Assembly: GCA_022844585.1 (NCBI GenBank)
Contig: JALHLM010000144.1
Span: 1 to 11,878 of the forward strand
DNA: 11,878 nucleotides
Reading direction: 5' to 3'
Origin: Pirellulales bacterium
GTDB taxonomy: Bacteria > Planctomycetota > Planctomycetia > Pirellulales > JALHLM01
Made by a program: the position numbers and the translations under genes. Numbering within the stretch: position 1 is the stretch's first letter; every line of letters starts with the position of its first letter. Below, piece by piece: positions 5,058 to 11,878 of this stretch. The notes beneath the pieces were generated by a model. The model was not told the DNA's origin. It made no database searches and worked only from the letters and a program-made list of their open reading frames with translations.

Positions 5058-6317
5058 ATGGAAGCCTGGCGGTGCATTTTTGGCGCATGCTGCCTGCTGA
5101 CCGCCTGCTTCATGGCCGTGGGCTGTGGCACTACGCCTACTCAACAAGGCTTGCTGGAACGGCAGTCCGATGATGCTCGGCTCTCATCGCGCCAGTTGCG
5201 CGTAATGGTGAATGAGTTCACGGTTCACTTCGCGGATCGCATCGAAGTCAGCGCCGACCAGATTCTTGCCAGCACATCCGATCCGTCGATCCGCCGGAAC
5301 GCTTTGCTGTGGAAAATCAACGGGACATCCGCGTGCTTTCAGGCCGCCTCGCGCCCGGATCCCTTGGCAGCCTATCTGGACGTTTGGATTCTGAATCGGC
5401 AAATGGCCCAATACTTCGAATCGCCCGCCAGCCGACAGTTGTTTGGCCCCGGACATTCACTGGTCCTCGAGGAATGTCATTCCCTCGAACGACGCTTGCA
5501 GAGCATTGATCGCGCCGTGGGCGGCGAGCTGCGTTTCGGCGAAGAGTTTGTTGCCAAATTCGCGGCTGACTATCCCGTGCGGAGTTTGTATTTCGATCGC
5601 GAGCCCATCGCATCGCGCTACATTGAGGAAGTTCAAGAACCGGCGAACGAGTTGATGCACGTGGTCGGCAATTTGGACGAAAGCGTCACGGAGCTGAAAC
5701 AGCTGGGCGCCGTCTACGCCAAACACCTGCCCAAGCAGGCGCGCTGGGAGGCGGAGCTGTTCTTGATGAACTCATCGCAGCTGGAAATCGTGCAGCGCCC
5801 AATGCAAGATCTTTCCATGGCCGTGAATGCAATGTCGCGGCTCGCCCAAGTGAGCGAGGCGATCCCTGCCCTTCTTGAACGCGAACGTCTCGCGATGCGC
5901 GAGATCGTGGCGGACGAACGCAAGCAAACGCTCGGCGAACTCGATCGCATGCGTCAGGCGACGCTCGTTGATTTCGAAAGTGAAACATCGGTCGTGCTGC
6001 GGGCTCTCGACGAGCAACGCGTGGCCGTCGGGCGCGACTTGCACAACGAAACGGCAACGATGCTCGACGCGGCCGACGCAATTACTCGTCGACGCACGGA
6101 AGAAGCGATGCAGCAAGCTCCGGACCTGATCGATCACTTTTTTTGGAGGGCCTGCCAGGTGTTCGTGGTCCTGATGCTGTTAGCAGCGCCCGCCGTTTGG
6201 CTGGTTCGGCGACTGAGGCCCGCGAGCGGCCAGCGAGCGATCACGCCGAAATTGCACGAAGCCGCGGACAAGCCGATCTCCTTGTACGGCGAGGATGTGC
6301 TGGAGGATGCGGCGTAA
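5058..6317 (+). CDS. Coiled-coil envelope protein with lipobox and C-terminal membrane helix
   Basis: The 419-residue product starts MEAWRCIFGACCLLTACFMA and continues VGCG, a signal peptide with a lipobox-like AVGC and Cys23 as candidate lipidated residue (Ala at -3 is less usual than Leu). Residues 40-355 are nearly all helical and charged; the stretch from about 270 to 350 (LLERERLAMREIVADERKQT, LDEQRVAVGRDLHNETATML) reads as a long coiled coil. A single membrane helix follows at about 366-384 (CQVFVVLMLLAAPAVWLV), then RRLR and a 35-residue tail that should be cytoplasmic. The layout, with a lipid anchor at one end and an inner-membrane helix at the other, would hold a helical rod in the periplasm. 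It follows the small membrane protein by 11 bases. Not assignable to a named family; vaguely like methyl-accepting or phage-shock rods in helix content only. Confidence 0.75.
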   Translation: MEAWRCIFGACCLLTACFMAVGCGTTPTQQGLLERQSDDARLSSRQLRVMVNEFTVHFADRIEVSADQILASTSDPSIRRNALLWKINGTSACFQAASRPDPLAAYLDVWILNRQMAQYFESPASRQLFGPGHSLVLEECHSLERRLQSIDRAVGGELRFGEEFVAKFAADYPVRSLYFDREPIASRYIEEVQEPANELMHVVGNLDESVTELKQLGAVYAKHLPKQARWEAELFLMNSSQLEIVQRPMQDLSMAVNAMSRLAQVSEAIPALLERERLAMREIVADERKQTLGELDRMRQATLVDFESETSVVLRALDEQRVAVGRDLHNETATMLDAADAITRRRTEEAMQQAPDLIDHFFWRACQVFVVLMLLAAPAVWLVRRLRPASGQRAITPKLHEAADKPISLYGEDVLEDAA

Positions 6318-6420
6318 TCGAAATCGTCGATAGCGCTCCGCATTCTGCCTGGATGACGACTGACTTGGCGAACCGATCGCCCGTTGTGACGGACACGTTT
6401 TGTGGAGGCGACGACATACG

Positions 6421-6912
6421 ATGGAAGAGATACAGAAATGGCGAACCGCCCTGCAAAGCCCAGACGTCGCGGAGCGAGCCGCCGCCGCGGAAAGTCTCTG
6501 TCATGCGGGTCCGGACGCCGCACCGGCAGTCTTGGAACTGGTCCAAGCCTGCGCCGACGATGAAACGGTCGCGGAATGGGCGACAGCGGCACTGGAGGAA
6601 CTTGGGGCACCTCCGACGGAGTCACTGGAACCACTCACGAAACTCGCGTCAGATAGCAAATCGCCGGTGGCCTACTGGGCGGTGACCTTGTTGGGACGTC
6701 TTGGTCCCGCTGCCATCGGCAGTGAGAAGGTGCTTGCAGCGCTGCTGCATGATTCGCCGGATGCTGCCGTACAAGAGCGCGCCGCCTGGGCCCTCGGAGA
6801 GATTGGCGCGAAGTCGGCGGCGACCCTTGCCGCTTTGAATCGCGCATCGCAATCCACGTCACCGCGCCTGGCGCGCCTGGCGAAAGCGTCCTTGGAACAG
6901 ATTCAGAAGTAG
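6421..6912 (+). CDS. HEAT-repeat protein
   Basis: The 163-residue product is an all-helical array of about four HEAT (PBS-lyase type) repeats. Clear units are SPDVAERAAAAESLCHAGPD (13-32), SPVAYWAVTLLGRLGPAA (81-98) and DAAVQERAAWALGEIGAKSA (114-133), each with the A-x-x-A-L-x-x-(I/L)-G signature. Such folds bind other proteins. There is no signal peptide or membrane helix, so it is expected in the cytoplasm. ATG 6421 is preferred over a TTG at 6400, because GGAGG at 6404-6408 lies between them, although its 12-base distance is long. It sits 103 bases after the coiled-coil gene and 85 before the nuclease gene, all in one direction. It could be a scaffold touching the cytoplasmic tails of the neighbours; this is inference from order. 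Confidence 0.8.
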   Translation: MEEIQKWRTALQSPDVAERAAAAESLCHAGPDAAPAVLELVQACADDETVAEWATAALEELGAPPTESLEPLTKLASDSKSPVAYWAVTLLGRLGPAAIGSEKVLAALLHDSPDAAVQERAAWALGEIGAKSAATLAALNRASQSTSPRLARLAKASLEQIQK

Positions 6913-6984
6913 ACAAGCCGCGGACAAATCGCGACTCAGACATGCTGCGAAGTGAGGTCAACCAGGACGGTTGGCTTGAAAGGC

Positions 6985-6991
6985 AAGGAGG
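6985..6991 (+). promoter_or_regulatory. Strong Shine-Dalgarno for the nuclease gene
   Basis: AAGGAGG lies 6 bases before ATG 6998. It is the best ribosome binding site in the window, which suggests efficient translation and fixes the start. Confidence 0.75.
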
Positions 6992-6997
6992 CCAGCG

Positions 6998-8122
6998 ATG
7001 GCACGTAAAAAAGCAAGTCCGCCCGCCAAATCGCGATTGTTCACCATCATTTCGCTGCTCGGGGCGATCCTTTCCAGCGGCGGCGTCGGCGCATACTTCA
7101 ATCCCGATTGGCCGGTCATCGGGCCGCTGGTCGAGAAGTTAGCTCAACGACATGCCGCGGCGCCATCCGACGGAGAAGTCGGCTCCGGCAAGCTCGTGCA
7201 AGCCTGGCGCGAACTGACCACTGAGAGCGCAGCAGCTCCCGCTCCGATCGAAACGCCATCGCGCGACAACGCGGCGCCCGCGCAGCCAGCTTCAGCGCGG
7301 CGGCCCGGCGAGACGCTGTTGATCGCCACGTTCAATATTCAAGTGTTTGGCAAGAGCAAACTGTCGAAGCCAGGCGTTATGGACGTCCTAGTGCAGGCGG
7401 TGCGACATTTTGATGTCGTGGCGATTCAAGAAGTGCGCGCGTCGGAAGACGACATCTTGCCGCGATTCGTGGCCGCGATCAACGCGGATGGCAGCCGCTA
7501 CGACTTTCTCATCGGACCGCGCCTGGGACGCACCGTCAGCACCGAGCAATACGCGTTCGTTTATGATACGGCGTCCGTCGCTTGTGACACGGCCGCCTCG
7601 GGCACGATCTCGGACCCAGCCGATTTGTTGCACCGCGAACCTTTTGTGGCGCACTTCCGAGCGCGCACTCAGCCTCCGGCGCGAGAATTCTCCTTCTGGC
7701 TGGTCGATACGCACACCGATCCCGATGAAGTCAAGCAAGAGGTCGACGCGCTCGCGGACGTATTTCAATTCATGCGAACGGCCGACCCACGCGAGGACGA
7801 CGTAATCCTGCTCGGCGATTTGAACGCCAGCGAAACGCAACTCGGACGACTCGGCCAGGTGCCTGGCATCACCTGGGTCGTTAGCGGCGCGATGACGAAC
7901 ACCCGCCGCAATAAGGCCTATGACAACATTCTTTTCGATCGCGCTGCCACGAGCGAATACACCGGGCGGTGGGGCGTCTTTGATCTCGAAAGCGCGTTCG
8001 GACTGACTCGCGAGCAGGCGCTCGAAGTGTCAGACCACTTGCCGGTTTGGGCAGAGTTCCATCGGGCCGAAGCCACGTCGCGCAATGACATCGCGGACCG
8101 TGTTCCCGGCGTCCAGCGTTAA
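6998..8122 (+). CDS. Membrane-anchored DNase I-family nuclease
   Basis: The 374-residue product has a basic N-terminus (MARKKASPPAKSR), one hydrophobic segment (14-34) and a Pro/Ala-rich linker to about 105, so the catalytic domain should face the periplasm or be released. Residues 106-355 are an endonuclease/exonuclease/phosphatase fold that matches vertebrate DNase I unusually well: FNIQVFG (N113), AIQEVR (E145), TEQYAF (E183), REPFVAHF (R213), DTHTDP (H239), GDLNAS (D274, N276), YDNILF (D309) and SDHLPV (D346, H347). These are the metal, phosphate and general acid/base positions of DNase I. The tyrosine before the E183 position is replaced by serine, and the calcium-binding disulfide loop is absent. 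Activity on DNA is expected; a phosphodiesterase acting on lipids or RNA is the alternative within the superfamily. Last gene of a four-gene co-directional run. Confidence 0.88.
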   Translation: MARKKASPPAKSRLFTIISLLGAILSSGGVGAYFNPDWPVIGPLVEKLAQRHAAAPSDGEVGSGKLVQAWRELTTESAAAPAPIETPSRDNAAPAQPASARRPGETLLIATFNIQVFGKSKLSKPGVMDVLVQAVRHFDVVAIQEVRASEDDILPRFVAAINADGSRYDFLIGPRLGRTVSTEQYAFVYDTASVACDTAASGTISDPADLLHREPFVAHFRARTQPPAREFSFWLVDTHTDPDEVKQEVDALADVFQFMRTADPREDDVILLGDLNASETQLGRLGQVPGITWVVSGAMTNTRRNKAYDNILFDRAATSEYTGRWGVFDLESAFGLTREQALEVSDHLPVWAEFHRAEATSRNDIADRVPGVQR

Positions 8123-8158
8123 CGTCACGTCGCCGAATTCCCCTACGAGTGCCAGGCG

Positions 8159-10822
8159 CTAAGGTGCAATAAAACCGCGCATCTCGGTTTCGTAGCGATC
8201 GAGGAACTCCAGACTCGCCGGCAGTTTGTTGCGGCGGAGCCAGGTTTCGTACGAGATCGTTTGCTTGGCGGTGGGCAGTTCCTTGTTCCAGAGCAGGCCG
8301 TCCCCTTCGAGGCCGACCACCGCGTTGCCTTGTTGCTTGCGGGCTCGCAAATTGAGCTCTTTGTCGTCCATTTTGAACGTGATCAGCGTGTACTCTTCAT
8401 CGCGAATGCCGCCTTTTTCCGGCTTCCAGCCCAGCGGCGCCAAGGCCTTGGTGAATCGCTCGGCGGCGTCGGCCAAAGTGGCGCCAGGAATCTGAATCTC
8501 GATCTGTTTCGCATCGACGTCGAACTTGGGCGGTTGGGCCCCTTCGACGGTCGGGATATCGGCCGCTTCCAAACCGACATTGTCCCCTTCTTCCACGGGT
8601 TCCTCTTCCGCTTGCGACAACTCCCAGAGCGATCCGGTGGCCTGGCCGACTCGGATCAAGGTTTTCCCGTCCGGCAGTTTCGTCAGACCGACGGTCAAGT
8701 TGCTCTGGCCGCGCAGGTAGGTCAGCCAGGCGTGGTCGTCCTTCTCAAATCGCCCCTTTTCGCGAACCAGCCAGCCGTCGGTAACGAGCGCTTCGTCGTA
8801 GAACTTTTGCGCTTGATCCAGGGTTAATTCCGTCGTCGCAATCAGCGTGGGATCAGTTGAGCCGTCGAACTCGATGTAGCCCGCGTCGGGAGGCGGCGGC
8901 ACGGAGCTGTTGTTGGGAAAGAGACTGTATTGAATCGTGTAGCTTTCAGGGTCGACCGGAAATTTGCCGATCGAGACGCGCAGCGTGGTACCATTGCGCA
9001 GAAAAGTAAAGTCGCGTTCGTCGGGCGTCTCACTGTGCGAGCTGTTGAGGCGCGTATAGCCGATCCAACCGGCCTCCTTCATTTTGAGCAACAGCGTCGT
9101 TTCGATTTGGAGGAGATCGGCCTTGGTGCGATACGACAAGGTCGCCGCCGACTCGTACGCGGTCTCGGTTGGAGCGGCGTCGAACCGCGGCGTCCAGCGC
9201 AGGTCGTAGTTACCGTCGAGGTGCGCCATGATGTTGGTTTTGCCGTCCCCGGAATCGTAGCAACTCACGGAAAGCCGGAAGCCGTCTTTACCGAATTCCA
9301 TGGCCGCGGGATTCAGCGAGCTCGTTTCCGTCAGCTTCCAGCCAGCCTGTTCCAAGAAATACTTGTAGAACGTCTTGGCTTCGTCCGGCTTCACGGCCGC
9401 GAGACCACCGAAATCGCCCGCACTGATGAAGTTCGATTCACTGCCAGGAAGCCTGGGGAACGTCCGCAGGTCGATGACTTGCTCCAACTGGGCTTGAGTC
9501 GCCGGCGCTTTGGCGGCCTTATCCGGCAGCGTCACTGGCTGATGCAATGGCTTCAACGCCACGGCGGCGCCTTGGCTCGGAGTGCCCCAGATGCGCGTGC
9601 AACCGCTTTCCGAGGCTACGACCAACAGATTGGTCGAAGGCAGCCAGCACACGCCGACGGTCGCCCAGCCGAAGCTGTCGATGACCTGCGTGACACGGCG
9701 CTCAGCCAGGTTCCAGATTTGCACCGACCCGCCGTTGGTCGTCGCCAAGAACTTGCCGTCCGGCGAGTAGGCGATCCGTTCGCTGCCGGAGACGCCCTGC
9801 GTGATCTCGAAAGCCGGCTTCAGGCCCGCGGCATTAAAAAAGTGCAATGAGTCGTCGCCGCCTAAGATGAACTGCTCACCGTTTGGCGAGCGCGCCAGAG
9901 CGTGACTATAGCGGCCCGCCGAAAACGCTTGCACCATTTCACCGGTGCTCGGGTTCCAGAGCGAAGTCGTTTCGCCCGCGGCAGCCAAAACGTTCGGCGC
10001 CACGTACTCGATATGATTGACGCTATTCGTGTCGACCTCGAACCTGTTGCGTGGCTCCAGTTGATCCGCGCTCCAGACGTTGATTTTGTTGTCGTAAGAG
10101 ATGGTCGCGATCTCCTGCCCGTCGGGCGAGATCGCCAGGCCTTCAATGCTATTCGTGCCAAGTTCCTTGGCGACGATTTCGCTGCGGTCCTCAAGACTCC
10201 AAATGCGCACCTTGCCGGTCGAGTCGCCGACGGCGAACCATTTGCCATCCGGCGCGACGGCCAACGAGTGGATCGATCGCTCGCCGTCCTCCGCGGTCAA
10301 TTCCAGGAAGACGTGCTCAGGCTCATCGCCCTCCAGCGACCACAACAACACGCGCGAGCCGGCCACGATGAAATGCCGGCCGTCCGCGGTCGGCGCAACA
10401 CACGAAGTGAAACTTGTTTTCTCCCATTCGCGAATCGCCAACAATTGCACCGGCTCGAACGGCGCCGGCGTCCAGCGTTGGATTTGCTCTGCCGTCGGGG
10501 CGGCGATGGCTGGGGCCGGAGGCGCGGCGGTTACTGGCGGCGCGGTCGCCGTTGGCTGGGCGCTTGCGGCCGTCGCAGTGCTGCCGTCGCTCTTGACCGA
10601 AGCCTCGGCCGAACCGCTTTGCGGAGGTACGGCATCCTCCGAGGTTTTTGCCGGAACCTGCGTGGGCTGGCCTTCCGGCGCACCTTTGCCGCAGCTCAGA
10701 GTCAGCGACATGAGCATTGCCGCGGCGACGAAGCAGAAGCACTTCCGAGTCGCGTCGTGCCGACAGCTTTGGTTTCGGGCGTGAGGTTGCGTCGACGAGG
10801 AATCTGGGCGGACCATATACAT
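8159..10822 (-). CDS. WD40-propeller lipoprotein with four tandem GW modules
   Basis: The 887-residue product has a basic stretch, then CFCFVAAAMLMSLTLSCGKG with Cys44 as candidate lipidated residue, and an Ala/Pro/Thr linker to about 110. Residues 125-416 form a WD40 propeller; blade ends are visible as VLLWSLEG (158), VRIWSLED (205), INVWSADQ (247), TSLWNPST (286), LHFFNAAG (326), VQIWNLAE (367) and TRIWGTPS (409), so seven blades. Residues about 450-850 contain four divergent copies of a helix-plus-strands module with a Gly-Trp pair after the helix: FYKYFLEQAGW (485-495), MKEAGW (581-586), FYDEALVTDGW (674-684) and FTKALAPLGW (790-799). It is probably an exported scaffold; no catalytic motif is visible. 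The start is uncertain between ATG 10822 and ATG 10816, neither with a good RBS. Its 3' end converges on the nuclease gene, 36 bases away. Confidence 0.82.
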   Translation of the reverse strand: MYMVRPDSSSTQPHARNQSCRHDATRKCFCFVAAAMLMSLTLSCGKGAPEGQPTQVPAKTSEDAVPPQSGSAEASVKSDGSTATAASAQPTATAPPVTAAPPAPAIAAPTAEQIQRWTPAPFEPVQLLAIREWEKTSFTSCVAPTADGRHFIVAGSRVLLWSLEGDEPEHVFLELTAEDGERSIHSLAVAPDGKWFAVGDSTGKVRIWSLEDRSEIVAKELGTNSIEGLAISPDGQEIATISYDNKINVWSADQLEPRNRFEVDTNSVNHIEYVAPNVLAAAGETTSLWNPSTGEMVQAFSAGRYSHALARSPNGEQFILGGDDSLHFFNAAGLKPAFEITQGVSGSERIAYSPDGKFLATTNGGSVQIWNLAERRVTQVIDSFGWATVGVCWLPSTNLLVVASESGCTRIWGTPSQGAAVALKPLHQPVTLPDKAAKAPATQAQLEQVIDLRTFPRLPGSESNFISAGDFGGLAAVKPDEAKTFYKYFLEQAGWKLTETSSLNPAAMEFGKDGFRLSVSCYDSGDGKTNIMAHLDGNYDLRWTPRFDAAPTETAYESAATLSYRTKADLLQIETTLLLKMKEAGWIGYTRLNSSHSETPDERDFTFLRNGTTLRVSIGKFPVDPESYTIQYSLFPNNSSVPPPPDAGYIEFDGSTDPTLIATTELTLDQAQKFYDEALVTDGWLVREKGRFEKDDHAWLTYLRGQSNLTVGLTKLPDGKTLIRVGQATGSLWELSQAEEEPVEEGDNVGLEAADIPTVEGAQPPKFDVDAKQIEIQIPGATLADAAERFTKALAPLGWKPEKGGIRDEEYTLITFKMDDKELNLRARKQQGNAVVGLEGDGLLWNKELPTAKQTISYETWLRRNKLPASLEFLDRYETEMRGFIAP

Positions 10823-10849
10823 ACTATCGTGCGTCCAAGGCGTTGTCGA
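10821..10849 (-). promoter_or_regulatory. Weak candidate promoter overlapping the start of the WD40 lipoprotein gene
   Basis: On the minus strand TCGACA (10849-10844, five of six to TTGACA) is 17 bases from TAGTAT (10826-10821, four of six to TATAAT). The -10 overlaps ATG 10822, so if real the transcript would begin near 10814 and exclude both upstream ATGs, leaving only starts inside the signal peptide. That conflict argues against it or for a different start. Confidence 0.2.
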
Positions 10850-11020
10850 AATGTGGTGAATTACGAAGAATGTACCGCCGCCACGGTCGCCTGGCTATCC
10901 GCGCCGGATGAGCCATCCAGAGCCCGGAAATCGGCAATTTGGTCCTCGACAGCGGCGGTCCGGCACCAGAAAATCGGTGGGCTGTATGCATCGCGCCCAA
11001 TCGCCCGGAGAGGCTTCATC

Positions 11021-11878
11021 ATGCGTCGTCGAGATTTTGTCGCTGCCCTGGCCGCGGCGGCCTTTGTCGGTGCGGCGCGTGCCGCCGAGATTCCGCAGGA
11101 GGTGCGCATTGTGCGCGCCGTGGGCTTCGACCTGACGAACCGGCGCTCGAAGGTCGCTGGACGCAACGCCCAGAAGGAAGTCCATGGCGACACGACGACC
11201 GACCGCATGGTGCGTTTTTACACCGATACCGGCGCGGAAGGTTTCGGCCACTGCCGCGCGGAAGAAAACGAGGTCGCCAAGCTTATCGGCAAGCCGCTCG
11301 CGGAGTTCTACAGTGCGAGCAACACGGCCATGTCGGGAACCCTGGGCGCCGGCACAATGCCGCTCTGGGATTTACTCGGCAAGCTCATGCAGAAGCCGGT
11401 GTATGAGTTGCTGGGTGGCAAAGGCGCGGAGCAGGTGCCCGTCTACGATGGCTCAATCTACTTCGCGGACCTGCTGCCGCAATACGCCGATAAATGGGAG
11501 GATCGCTTCCGAACCGAAATCGACATGGGCTTGGAGATCGGCCATCGCGCCTTCAAGATCAAGATTGGGCGCGGCGCGAAATGGATGCCCCGCAATGAAG
11601 GGAATGCGCGCGACGTGGCAGTCGTGCAATTGATTCGCCAGCATGCGGGGCCGGATGTGCTGCTGGGCGTCGATGCGAACAACGGCTACGATCTGGCCGG
11701 CGCGAAACGCTTTCTGGAGCAAGCGGGCGACGAAAACCTGGCCTTTGTCGAAGAACTGTTCGAAGAAACCGTCGACGATTGCCTGGCTTTGAAGGCGTTT
11801 ATCCAGGAACACAACTGGGCGACGCTCGTGGCGGACGGCGAAACGCAATCTCAGCTCGACGTGTTCAAGCCGTTCATA
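11021..11878 (+). CDS. Tat-exported enolase-superfamily protein (mandelate racemase/muconate lactonizing type), 3' end outside window
   Basis: The first 286 codons are present. MRRRDFVAALAAAAFVGAAR followed by AAE is a twin-arginine-type signal peptide. Residues 25-130 are the capping domain, with YELLGGKG (128-135) as the usual junction. The barrel follows: FKIKIGRG (178-185) carries the KxK catalytic lysines K179 and K181; GVDANNGY (216-223) gives metal ligand D218; FVEELFEE (242-249) gives E244; and VADGET (270-275) gives E274. All three metal ligands are therefore seen. Family members abstract a proton alpha to a carboxylate and epimerise, dehydrate or cycloisomerise sugar acids and related compounds; the substrate is not predictable here. 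GGAG at 11007-11010, 10 bases before ATG 11021, supports the start. It is divergent from the WD40 lipoprotein gene across about 200 bases. Confidence 0.88.
   Translation, partial: MRRRDFVAALAAAAFVGAARAAEIPQEVRIVRAVGFDLTNRRSKVAGRNAQKEVHGDTTTDRMVRFYTDTGAEGFGHCRAEENEVAKLIGKPLAEFYSASNTAMSGTLGAGTMPLWDLLGKLMQKPVYELLGGKGAEQVPVYDGSIYFADLLPQYADKWEDRFRTEIDMGLEIGHRAFKIKIGRGAKWMPRNEGNARDVAVVQLIRQHAGPDVLLGVDANNGYDLAGAKRFLEQAGDENLAFVEELFEETVDDCLALKAFIQEHNWATLVADGETQSQLDVFKPFI

Noticed and set aside
8930..9850. 306-codon plus-strand open frame opposite the WD40 lipoprotein
   Set aside because: High-GC antisense shadow; no RBS, Arg/Gly-rich translation, and the opposite strand has clear WD40 blades.
10861..11251. 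Minus-strand open frames opposite the enolase-superfamily start
   Set aside because: Antisense shadows of a gene with a Tat signal and metal ligands in the correct frame.

Overview
The window looks like a piece of chromosome from a planctomycete, most likely a Pirellula/Rhodopirellula-type lineage. Four signs support this. A short exported protein carries the planctomycete extracellular N-terminal motif (LRFEHCEDRRLMA). A Gfo/Idh/MocA oxidoreductase has the CTVPMA variant in place of the usual EKP. A membrane protein carries an RFRLSLRELL juxtamembrane motif. A Tat-exported enolase-superfamily protein and a WD40 lipoprotein are also present. DNA is GC-rich, genes are spaced rather than packed, and gene order shows no recognisable conserved operon. 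No rRNA, tRNA, CRISPR array, intact insertion sequence or phage gene is visible.

Layout. 1-697 (minus) is the N-terminal part of a Gfo/Idh/MocA oxidoreductase. 956-2179 (plus) holds a ParD-like ribbon-helix-helix protein without a ParE toxin, followed by a five-helix membrane protein. 2341-2655 (minus) is a tiny planctomycete extracellular-motif protein; a GC-rich hairpin lies between it and the preceding convergent gene. 2880-3500 (plus) is a double zinc-ribbon protein.

3501-4569 is a gene-poor kilobase and the oddest part of the window. It contains four short arrays of exactly three 7- or 8-base units. It also has a TATAAT box followed by about 300 bases of nested inverted repeats ending in a strong GCAA-loop terminator, a fragment resembling the start of a REP-associated (Y1) transposase, and a minus-strand remnant of an arylsulfatase C-terminus.

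4570-8122 (plus) is a co-directional run of four genes that looks like an envelope module: a small single-helix membrane protein; a coiled-coil protein with a lipobox at one end and a membrane helix at the other; a HEAT-repeat protein; and a membrane-anchored nuclease whose domain matches true DNase I in nearly every active-site residue. That the four work together is inferred only from order, spacing and shared envelope localisation.

8159-10822 (minus) converges on this run. It encodes an 887-residue lipoprotein with a seven-bladed WD40 propeller followed by four divergent copies of a roughly 90-residue module marked by a Gly-Trp pair. From 11021 (plus) to the window edge is a Tat-exported enolase-superfamily (mandelate racemase/muconate lactonizing type) protein, cut by the window end.

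The best candidates for something undescribed are the structured transcript at 3791-4101, the anchored DNase I cassette, and the repeated GW module of the WD40 lipoprotein. All functional statements come from motif reading; no database search was possible.
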